From Acidilobaceae archaeon (GTDB lineage: Archaea > Thermoproteota > Thermoprotei_A > Sulfolobales > Acidilobaceae), in assembly GCA_026985435.1 (NCBI GenBank), contig JALSQL010000014.1:1-19265 (forward strand): DNA of 19,265 bases, read 5' to 3'. A program made the translations under genes and the position numbers. This document shows positions 13,755 through 19,265 of this stretch, in pieces. The stretch's first letter is position 1; every line of letters starts with the position of its first letter. The notes beneath the pieces were generated by a model, which saw only the letters and a program-made list of their open reading frames with translations, was not told the DNA's origin and made no database searches.

Positions 13755-14120
13755 CTAGCTCTCCCCCTCCTCCTCTTCCTCCCCCGAGATCTCCCTCTTT
13801 ATGATGTCGCCGAGCTTCGCTAGGGCGTCCGCCGTCACCATCCTCTTCCTGAAGTACTCCCGGGTCATCTCGGCCGCCACGTCCTCCGGCATGCCCGCCT
13901 CGCGGAGGCTCCTGTAGAACGCCGCCACCTCCTCTCCGACCCTCCTGCCGTCTATCGAGCCCAGCAGGGTGTCGAGCAGCCTGCCCAGGTGCTGGCTGAG
14001 GCCCGCTAGGAACTTGTCGACCGCCTCCAGCACCCTGGAGAGCTCCTGGGGGCCCTCGCCGCCCGTGGAGGCGGCGAAGACTATCCTCTCCCCCTCGCGG
14101 GGCTCGCCCTCTCCCGTCAA
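13755..14120 (-). CDS. Helical protein with acidic tail, first gene of regulator operon
   Basis: A 121-residue protein not recognised by family. It is helical: LSRVLEAVDKFLAGLSQHLG, then LDTLLGSIDGRRVGEEVAAF, then MPEDVAAEMTREYFRKR, ending in an acidic run EEEEEGES. The 'MPEDVAAEMTREYF' helix resembles short helical interaction domains of archaeal uncharacterised proteins, but nothing more can be said. TTG 14120 has GGTG 7 bases upstream; a GTG at 14186 would add 22 residues of Pro/Arg-rich, unlikely sequence. The frame is open further upstream to 14405, but that part crosses the divergent transporter gene and is non-coding here. The following wHTH gene begins 47 bases downstream, so they probably share a transcript. 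Confidence 0.6.
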   Translation of the reverse strand: MTGEGEPREGERIVFAASTGGEGPQELSRVLEAVDKFLAGLSQHLGRLLDTLLGSIDGRRVGEEVAAFYRSLREAGMPEDVAAEMTREYFRKRMVTADALAKLGDIIKREISGEEEEEGES

Positions 14121-14227
14121 GGCTCCGCACCGCCCCTGGGAGGGGTGGCTCCGGGGTATTCGGCGTTGGCCCCCCGGGGGAGCCACGCGTGGGCCACGGG
14201 TCGTACGGGGCGCCCTGGGGTCTGCGT

Positions 14228-14236
14228 GGTTTAACC
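14228..14236 (-). promoter_or_regulatory. TATA-like box (GGTTAAACC) for the four-gene minus operon
   Basis: It is the only AT-rich box on this strand ahead of 14120 and would give an approximately 85-base leader. It lies next to the plus-strand promoter of the NCS1 gene, so the two divergent promoters nearly touch. Confidence 0.3.
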
Positions 14237-14256
14237 CCCCGGTTACGGGCGCGCCC

Positions 14257-14264
14257 CTTTTAAA
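14257..14264 (+). promoter_or_regulatory. TATA box (CTTTTAAA) of the NCS1 transporter gene
   Basis: A transcript start near 14287 would put ATG 14295 almost at the 5' end. An upstream 20-base stretch (14234-14253) nearly repeats that at 554-573. Confidence 0.5.
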
Positions 14265-14294
14265 CTCCCACCATGGGATTTGCGGGCCGGGTTC

Positions 14295-15650
14295 ATGGGG
14301 TCGGGTGAGGCTGGAGGCGGGCTCGGCCCGCTCGGGTTCGCCCTGGTAATGTTCAGCATGGCCTCGTGCCTCCCGCTCTTCTTCCTGGGCCCCATAGCGT
14401 ACCACTCCGGGCTAACCCTAGGCCAGGCCCTCGCCGCCGCGCTCGCGGGTAACACCATAGTAGCCGCCGCCATGGCCCTGAACGGCCACGCCGGCGTGGC
14501 TAGGAGGATAGGCTTCCCCGAGCAGGCCAGGGAGGTCTTCGGCACCGCGGGGGCCAAGCTGGCCGTAGCCCTGAGGGGCCTCGTGGGGGCGCTATGGTAC
14601 GGGGTGGAGGCGTACAACGGCGCCCTAGCGCTGCTCATGATAGCCCTCATAGCCCTCCACTACCAGGGCGACACGCTCGAGGCCGCCGCCAGGCTGCTAC
14701 CGCTATCCCTAGCCCTCTACCTGGCCTCGATGCTCCTCGTGCTGAGGGGCGGGGTGGAGAGGATAGGCAGGGCCGCCACCCTCGCCGGCCCCCTGATGCT
14801 GGCGTACTTCGCATGGCTCGCCTGGTGGCTCCACAGCCGCGGCGCCCAGCCGGGGGCGGCGCCGGAGGGGGTGCCGTGGACGAGCCTCGCCTTCCTCGGC
14901 TACCTGGCCATACAGACCAACTGGTGGGCCACCGTGGCCGTCAACATGAGCGACCTCTCCAGGGCGGCGAGGAGCTGGGGGGCCGTCTGGGCCGGGGTCC
15001 TCCTGGGCATGGTGGGCGGCCAGCTCCTGGGAACCTACCTCGGCTACCAGCTCGCCCTCATGACCGGGGAGAGCCTACCCCAGGAGATCGTGGCCGACTA
15101 CGCCCCGGGCCTCGCGGCGGTGCTCCTCGGCCTCGCCTTCGCCTTCCTAGCGCCGTGGACCACTGACCTTACGGCGAACGTCCCGGCCCTCATGGACATA
15201 CTCACCGAGGCCGGCCTCACCTGGAGGAGGGCCGCCCTCGCCGCGGCGCTGCTGGGCTTCCTGCTGGCGCCCTGGTGGGCCCTAGACCGGGCCCAGGACA
15301 TAGTGGGGTACGTGACCTCGTTCGCCGCGAGCTACGGCGTCATACTGGGCCCCCTCCTCGGCCCCATGCTGGCCTCCTACTGGCTCCTAGGAAGGGGGAG
15401 GACAGCCCCGGCGGCCAACCCACACCCGCGCAGGGTCTACCCGGCGGCGGTCGCAGCGTTCCTGGTGGGGGTGGCGGCGAGCTACCTCGCCAGCGTGGCG
15501 ATGGGCGCCTACAGCGACGTGAGCCTGGCCGGCCACACCGTCAGGTTCCCCGGGGGCCTCACCTGGTACGTGGGCGTCGCGGCGAGCCTCCTAGCCTACC
15601 CGCCGCTGGCGCGCCTCCAGAAGCGCGGGCCAGCCGCGGGGGCGGCCTAG
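14295..15650 (+). CDS. NCS1-family nucleobase:cation symporter (CodB/Mhp1-like)
   Basis: A 451-residue membrane protein with about twelve helices. Family landmarks: GLTLGQALAAALAGNTIVAA at helix 2, FPEQAREVFGTAGAKLAVAL then ALRGLVGALWYGVEAYNGA (the '..aR..FG..Ga...LRg..a..WyG' block), and NMSDLSRAAR, matching the 'N..DlsRya' element between helices 6 and 7. NCS1 carriers import cytosine, purines, allantoin or hydantoins with Na+ or H+. The exact substrate is not told by these motifs. ATG 14295 is chosen because the TATA box predicts a transcript start at about 14287; TTG 14280 would start upstream of that. No nucleobase-metabolism gene is next to it. It ends sharing CTAG with the opposing K+ channel gene. 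Confidence 0.87.
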   Translation: MGSGEAGGGLGPLGFALVMFSMASCLPLFFLGPIAYHSGLTLGQALAAALAGNTIVAAAMALNGHAGVARRIGFPEQAREVFGTAGAKLAVALRGLVGALWYGVEAYNGALALLMIALIALHYQGDTLEAAARLLPLSLALYLASMLLVLRGGVERIGRAATLAGPLMLAYFAWLAWWLHSRGAQPGAAPEGVPWTSLAFLGYLAIQTNWWATVAVNMSDLSRAARSWGAVWAGVLLGMVGGQLLGTYLGYQLALMTGESLPQEIVADYAPGLAAVLLGLAFAFLAPWTTDLTANVPALMDILTEAGLTWRRAALAAALLGFLLAPWWALDRAQDIVGYVTSFAASYGVILGPLLGPMLASYWLLGRGRTAPAANPHPRRVYPAAVAAFLVGVAASYLASVAMGAYSDVSLAGHTVRFPGGLTWYVGVAASLLAYPPLARLQKRGPAAGAA

Positions 15651-16648
15651 CCGCCCCGGCTCCCCCTCTCCCCCCTACTCTTTAGCATTACCAGCTTCTC
15701 GTCGGAGCCCAGGGTCCTCCCCGGCGACGCCGGCTCTATGGTGCCGTCGCCCCTAACCACAGCCACGGCCCTCTGCCCGGTGAGCCTCTCCACCTCCTCA
15801 ACCCTCCTACCCGGGGCTGAGACCTCAACAAGGTCCGCCCCGCCCCGGTGGGTGGCGGTGCTGGCTATGAAGCTCGACACCGAGGGCTCGAAGGCGCTGC
15901 TCGCCAGGAGCCTGCCGAGAACGGCCATGGGTATAACGTTGTCAACCCCCATGATCCTGAGTATGTCTATGGTGGCCTCCTCCTTTGCTAGGGCCGTCAG
16001 GCGGGCCCTGGGGTTGAGCTTCTTGGAGAGGGCGGCCACGTATATGGCCTTGCTGTCGTCCTCGTAGCATATGATTATGTGCTCGGCCTCCCTCACGCCA
16101 GCCCTCTCCAGCCCCTCCTCGCCCAGCTCGGAGACAACATAGTCCACGGGCGGCTCGCCGCGGGGCTGGCTCTCCCGCAGCCACCCGGTCTCGCCACCGA
16201 GGCCGCTCGACACGAGCTCCCTCACAGCCTCCTCGCAGGCGGGCCCCTCCCCTACGATGAGTATCCTTTTACCCCGAAGCCTCCCCAGGCCCATCGCGGC
16301 CTTCACCGTGGCCTCGAGGAAGTAGTCGGCAAGGGTTGATATTAGGAGCGAGTAGGTGGCGATCCCGAAGACCGCGGTGGCGCCGGCCACGAGCCTCCCG
16401 GCCGGCGTGGTTGGGACTATGTCGCCGTAGCCCACGGTGGCCATCGTTATGAGGGCCCAGTAGAGGCTGTCCCACAGGCTGAGCCCCCGGCTTCCCTCTG
16501 CTTGCCAGAACATGAGGCCGCCGAGCAGCCAGAGCGCCAGGAAGACGAGCACCACCAGCAGGAGCCTGTGCCTGGCGAGCCTGTAGACGAGCTTCCTCAG
16601 CCTATAGGAGACGCTGTGCACTGGCAACACACGCGGAGCCCCCATCAC
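15647..16648 (-). CDS. MthK-like K+ channel with RCK domain
   Basis: A 333-residue, two-helix potassium channel with a cytosolic regulatory domain, close in length to MthK. TM1 is about 29-48 (LLLVVLVFLALWLLGGLMFW). The pore helix DSLYWALITMA leads into filter TVGYGD (71-76), and TM2 is about 83-111. From residue 127 comes an RCK/TrkA-N domain (KRILIVGEGPACEEAVREL), followed from about 255 by a TrkA-C domain. The nucleotide-loop reads GEGPAC, missing the third Gly of GxGxxG; MthK also departs from it there, so gating by Ca2+ or another ligand instead of NAD is plausible. Tetramers would sit in the membrane. GTG 16648 or ATG 16645 lies about 25 bases from a TATA-like box, suggesting a leaderless mRNA. 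Confidence 0.92.
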   Translation of the reverse strand: MMGAPRVLPVHSVSYRLRKLVYRLARHRLLLVVLVFLALWLLGGLMFWQAEGSRGLSLWDSLYWALITMATVGYGDIVPTTPAGRLVAGATAVFGIATYSLLISTLADYFLEATVKAAMGLGRLRGKRILIVGEGPACEEAVRELVSSGLGGETGWLRESQPRGEPPVDYVVSELGEEGLERAGVREAEHIIICYEDDSKAIYVAALSKKLNPRARLTALAKEEATIDILRIMGVDNVIPMAVLGRLLASSAFEPSVSSFIASTATHRGGADLVEVSAPGRRVEEVERLTGQRAVAVVRGDGTIEPASPGRTLGSDEKLVMLKSRGERGSRGG

Positions 16649-16672
16649 CCCCGCCGGGGCGGGGGGCCGAAG

Positions 16673-16681
16673 CCTAATAGG
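16673..16681 (-). promoter_or_regulatory. TATA-like box (CCTATTAGG) of the K+ channel gene
   Basis: The box is palindromic apart from its centre and lies about 25-30 bases before GTG 16648. The same octamer occurs before tldD (3462-3469). Confidence 0.35.
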
Positions 16682-16797
16682 CGCCCCGCCGCTGGGGCTA
16701 GGGCTCCTCGGCAGGTGGCGTTAGCGCGGGGGAGCCCTTGGAGAGTGTGTGTCACTCAGGGTTTGCCTTATCCTAACCGCTTCAATTAATTATTAAT

Positions 16798-16819
16798 ATA
16801 AATATATAATCATATTTAT
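16798..16819 (-). terminator. AT-rich hairpin at the end of the glycosyltransferase gene
   Basis: ATAAATAT and ATATTTAT form a perfect 8-bp stem around a 6-base loop. It overlaps the TAA stop and is followed on the minus strand by an AT-rich run. Terminator role is inferred. Confidence 0.35.
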
Positions 16820-18000
16820 GAATAGTTGGAATTTACTGTTGATTGTCTCTTGATGTCATTAATATTTCTTATAATTAATAACATTTTTTTGATAAAATGT
16901 TCAGGAGTCAAATTTAGTTGAGAGCGCACGTAGAGACGAGCTTTCTCCGAGTGACTATCCCAGCTAGACTCCAAGCTTTTTATGATGCCGGGTATCTCTC
17001 TTGGATCTCTGTAGCATGCCCCGGCGCCAGAGGGTTTTACTAGGTCGATCCATGCCCCACCATCACAGTAGACAATAGGTACGAGACCGGCTGCCATTGA
17101 CTCCGCCACGGCAATCCCAAAATGCTCTGGGAAGGGTACATGAATGTAATAGCGTGCCTTCCTCAGAAGATCCACTAGTACCTCTCGCGGCGCGTTGGGA
17201 TGCACACTTACCCAAGCCATACTCCGCGCGAGAGCCTCTATATGGGCTAGGTACTTCTTTTCTACAGGCTTACGGGCTCCGCCCACTAGGTGAAGCCTGT
17301 ATCCTACAGTATCCAGGCGGGATTTCAAGAGTTTATGGACATTCTTGGTTGGGGTGAAACGTGTGATTGAAAGAGCAAGCTTCTCCGAGCCCTCAGTCGA
17401 GGGGACCCATGTGAAGTCGACAGGGGGATATATAACCTGTGCGAGCCTCCTGTGAACCCTATAGATTAGTGAGGCTGTCCACTTGCTGTTGGTTACCAGG
17501 ACCCCTGGTCCTCTGCCCCAAGGTAACCCCAGCCTGCGTTCAAGGAGTCTTACGAAGTACCGGTATGCTAGCCAGAGGATGTTTCTAGCACGAGGCTTCC
17601 AGGCCATTGTAGGGTAATGCATGTAAACTATATCAGCAGGGAGAGGGAATCCCAGGTGGGTTTCAGCCACGACTACTTCATCTGAATAGAAAGTATCAAG
17701 GAACCCTGAGATCCTTAGAGCTTGCAACAAGCCTCTTGCATACGCTCCTAACGTGAAGCGTGATAAGATAGAATCCGAAAGGCTCCTGCCGAGGTTTAGG
17801 ATTTCTACGCGCTCCTGGGGCACTTTTACTCCAAATACTTTAGAAACTTCTTCCGGGTCAAAAGACGCGCTGGTTAAAAGCCTAGCATCAACACCGTTTT
17901 TAAGAAGGCCCAGGAAAAGTGTTAGGGATAGTTTTTCGCTCCCCCCAATGGTTTCCCAGGGGTAGTGCAGTATCGCGACGCTTACAGTCATGCATGTCAC
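16816..18000 (-). CDS. GT4-family glycosyltransferase (Alg11-like)
   Basis: A 394-residue group-1 glycosyltransferase with two Rossmann-type halves. N-terminal: VAILHYPWETIGGSEKLSLT (donor/acceptor Gly-rich loop), then a hydrophobic patch and VTNSKWTASLI. C-terminal half: VIYPPVD, LALSITRFTPTKN, and the GT4 hallmark E-x7-E in FPEHFGIAVAESMAAGLVPI followed by a CDGG turn. The set 'NS.WT', 'YPP.D', 'R..P.KN' and 'EHFGI..aE.MAAGL.PI' is closest to eukaryotic/archaeal Alg11-type mannosyltransferases. A likely role is building a surface N-glycan or other polysaccharide. ATG 17991 or GTG 18000 follows a TATA box (18024-18037) closely. The gene is much poorer in GC than its flanks and has no glycan-cluster neighbours, which suggests transfer of a single gene. 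Confidence 0.88.
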   Translation of the reverse strand: MTCMTVSVAILHYPWETIGGSEKLSLTLFLGLLKNGVDARLLTSASFDPEEVSKVFGVKVPQERVEILNLGRSLSDSILSRFTLGAYARGLLQALRISGFLDTFYSDEVVVAETHLGFPLPADIVYMHYPTMAWKPRARNILWLAYRYFVRLLERRLGLPWGRGPGVLVTNSKWTASLIYRVHRRLAQVIYPPVDFTWVPSTEGSEKLALSITRFTPTKNVHKLLKSRLDTVGYRLHLVGGARKPVEKKYLAHIEALARSMAWVSVHPNAPREVLVDLLRKARYYIHVPFPEHFGIAVAESMAAGLVPIVYCDGGAWIDLVKPSGAGACYRDPREIPGIIKSLESSWDSHSEKARLYVRSQLNLTPEHFIKKMLLIIRNINDIKRQSTVNSNYS

Positions 18001-18023
18001 CAGGAATAGTGAAGAGGAAGAGG

Positions 18024-18037
18024 CTATATATTATAAG
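18024..18037 (-). promoter_or_regulatory. TATA region of the glycosyltransferase gene
   Basis: Minus strand reads CTTATAATATATAG, 24-46 bases before the possible starts at 18000 and 17991, so the mRNA is probably leaderless or nearly so. The whole gap is AT-rich, so the exact box is uncertain. Confidence 0.4.
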
Positions 18038-18175
18038 TTATAAATTTTAGCATATTATAATAAAATATTAGTTAAATCTGCTGGGTATAGCGCGGGTGAA
18101 TGTGTTCAGGGAAGGAGTCGACATTAACTCTTCCATTTTAAAATAATATAAATTTAATATTTATTAGAAATAATT

Positions 18176-18180
18176 AAAAA
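18176..18180 (-). terminator. Oligo-T tract after the ABC ATPase gene
   Basis: On the minus strand CTGTTTTTAATTA begins about 35 bases after the stop at 18215. Archaeal RNA polymerase often stops at T-runs; no hairpin precedes it. Confidence 0.35.
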
Positions 18181-18214
18181 CAGTTATTTTACCCACCTAA
18201 TCCAAGATTTAGAG

Positions 18215-19201
18215 CTACCCGCCTATGCTGGCCAGGAGGTCGCGGAGCGCCTCTATCGCGGCCTCCAGCTCAGCTATCCTCCTAGCCGCCTGCCTGAGGG
18301 GGACCTCGCCCCTCCTGGCGGCCTCCTCGAGCTTCTCGATCTCCCGCTCGAGCGACGCTATCCTAGCCCTGACAAGCTCTATCAGGGTGTGGTGGGCGTC
18401 CGCCGCCCCGCCGGGGGCTGGGGCTGCCTGGCGCTCCAGCTCGAGGGGGGTGTACTCCCCGACGACCCTGCCGTCCTCCAGCCTGACTATCCTGTCCGTC
18501 CTAACCGCCACCCTCGGGTCGTGGGTGGTTACGATCACGGTCTTCCCCACCCTCCGGGCGAGCCCGGCGAGGAGGTCCACGACGCCCTTCGCCGTCTCGT
18601 AGTCGAGCTCGGCCGTCGGCTCGTCCGCGACGATGACGGGCGGGTCGTTCGCCAGCGCCACCGCTATCGCCACCCTCTGCTGCTCCCCGCCGCTCAGCTC
18701 CTCCGGGTAGTGGTCCGCCCTCCCCTCGAGCCCCACCGCCCTCAGGAGGCCGAGGGCCCTCTCGCCCCTCTCCCCGGGGGGCCTCCCGGCTAGTATCATG
18801 GGGAGCTCCACGTTCTCCCTCGCCGTGAGGCTGGGGACGAGGTTTATCGCCTGGAAGACGAAGCCCACGTTCAGGAGCCTGTGGCGGTCGAGGTCCTCGT
18901 CGCCCAGCTCCTCGAGCCTCTGCCCCCCGAAGACGACGCTCCCACCCGTGGGCCTGTCGACGCCGCCTATCATGTTGAGCAGCGTCGTCTTACCGCTGCC
19001 GCTGGGGCCCATTATCGAGGTTATAGTGCCGGCCTCGAAGGAGACGCTCACCCCCCGTAGCGCCTGAACCTCCAGCTTGCCCCTCCTGTAGATCTTGACC
19101 AGATCCCTAACCTCAACCCTCACGCCGCGCCTCTCGAAGAGGCCTCCGAGCGACTCAAGACCCCGGGCCACGCCCTGGGAAGCGCTACCCACAATCCTCA
19201 C
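18215..19201 (-). CDS. LolD/MacB-type ABC transporter ATP-binding protein with coiled-coil tail
   Basis: A 328-residue ABC ATPase. Walker A GPSGSGKTT (65-73), Q-loop Q117 in FVFQAINLVPSL, signature LSGGEQQR (169-176), Walker B VIVADEPTAELD (189-200) and H-loop H227 are all intact. The FQ..NL.P.LT.REN order is that of LolD/MacB/FtsE-type systems that drive a FtsX-like permease, for export or cell-surface handling of substrates. After the usual domain, a coiled coil runs from about 270 to 328 (REIEKLEEAARRGE and LEAAIEALRDLLAS), absent from short LolD proteins. GTG 19201 overlaps the stop of the upstream gene as GTGA. GTG 19123 (V27) would be a more usual N-terminus, but the 4-base overlap supports the longer start. 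Confidence 0.9.
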   Translation of the reverse strand: MRIVGSASQGVARGLESLGGLFERRGVRVEVRDLVKIYRRGKLEVQALRGVSVSFEAGTITSIMGPSGSGKTTLLNMIGGVDRPTGGSVVFGGQRLEELGDEDLDRHRLLNVGFVFQAINLVPSLTARENVELPMILAGRPPGERGERALGLLRAVGLEGRADHYPEELSGGEQQRVAIAVALANDPPVIVADEPTAELDYETAKGVVDLLAGLARRVGKTVIVTTHDPRVAVRTDRIVRLEDGRVVGEYTPLELERQAAPAPGGAADAHHTLIELVRARIASLEREIEKLEEAARRGEVPLRQAARRIAELEAAIEALRDLLASIGG

Positions 19202-19265
19202 CCCCTAACCCACTCCGACACAGGCCTCCTGAACACCCTCAGGGTGACCGCCAGCAGGGGGGCCA
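19198..19265 (-). CDS. C-terminal end of upstream gene in the ABC operon (runs off right edge)
   Basis: Only 21 codons and a TGA are inside the window. They read on as LLAVTLRVFRRPVSEW before the end. The stop overlaps the ATPase start in GTGA, so it is the gene transcribed just ahead of the ATPase. By position it may be the permease or another subunit, but the fragment is too short to tell. Confidence 0.55.
   Translation of the reverse strand, partial: APLLAVTLRVFRRPVSEWVRG

Larger units (their letters stand above)
16765..18214. other. AT-rich island in a ~70% GC genome
   Basis: GC falls abruptly near 16765 and returns near 18215. The gaps on either side of the glycosyltransferase gene are almost pure A/T, and sampled coding lines are about half GC. 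No flanking direct repeat, tRNA, integrase or insertion sequence is seen. Likely acquired by transfer. Confidence 0.7.

Noticed and set aside
13711..14130. Second minus-strand frame over the helical-protein gene
   Set aside because: It gives Gly/Arg/Pro-rich residues without pattern, while the frame ending at 13755 gives regular helices and an acidic tail.
16883..16890. Seven-T run as terminator or slippage site
   Set aside because: It lies in the glycosyltransferase gene, where on the minus strand it codes IKKM; the frame continues normally past it, so no frameshift is needed.

Overview
The window looks like part of a very GC-rich hyperthermophilic archaeon, most probably a crenarchaeon (Thermoproteota, Desulfurococcales-like). 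The signs are heavy use of AGG for Arg and ATA for Ile, TATA-type boxes roughly 25-45 bases before most first genes, some mRNAs that seem nearly leaderless, GGAGGTG Shine-Dalgarno sites mainly inside operons, and archaeal families (COG2112-type kinase, Roadblock/LC7 protein, MthK-like channel). The genus cannot be fixed from sequence alone. No rRNA, tRNA, CRISPR array or recognisable insertion sequence was seen. No stretch over about 300 bases lacks a gene.

Layout. (1) 1-386: N-terminal part of an RlmI-type RNA methyltransferase, minus strand, apparently starting at CTG. (2) 634-1080: small two-CxxC protein, meeting a COG2112-type Ser/Thr kinase (1077-1859, minus) tail to tail on a shared CTAG. 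(3) 1950-3449: secreted, sequon-rich, lectin-fold surface protein, divergent from the kinase across one self-complementary TATA box. (4) 3506-6296: tldD-tldE, the two-subunit metallopeptidase. (5) 6383-8424: a cluster made of a Roadblock/LC7 protein, a Roadblock-like plus double zinc-ribbon protein, and an unrecognised protein with two similar modules. (6) 8502-10643: a two-membrane-helix stub of an EamA/DMT transporter, cut off where a minus-strand pair begins: an OLD/COG1106-like AAA ATPase and an unknown small partner. (7) 10766-11947: MFS transporter. (8) 12029-12364: small helical protein, converging on a four-gene minus-strand operon (12350-14120) of a helical acidic-tailed protein, a coiled-coil wHTH regulator, a basic protein with a HAAS-like helix pair, and a DUF4097-like beta-repeat protein. 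(9) 14295-15650: NCS1 nucleobase transporter, tail to tail with an MthK-type K+ channel (15647-16648) on a second shared CTAG. (10) About 16765-18215: an AT-rich island with one GT4 (Alg11-like) glycosyltransferase. (11) 18215-19265: LolD/MacB-type ABC ATPase with a coiled-coil tail and the end of its coupled upstream gene.

Least explained parts: the Roadblock/zinc-ribbon/duplicated-module cluster, the ATPase-plus-partner pair sitting against a broken transporter gene, and the regulator/HAAS-like/DUF4097-like operon, which resembles the bacterial PadR-HAAS-DUF4097 arrangement. All functions are read from motifs by eye; no database search was possible.
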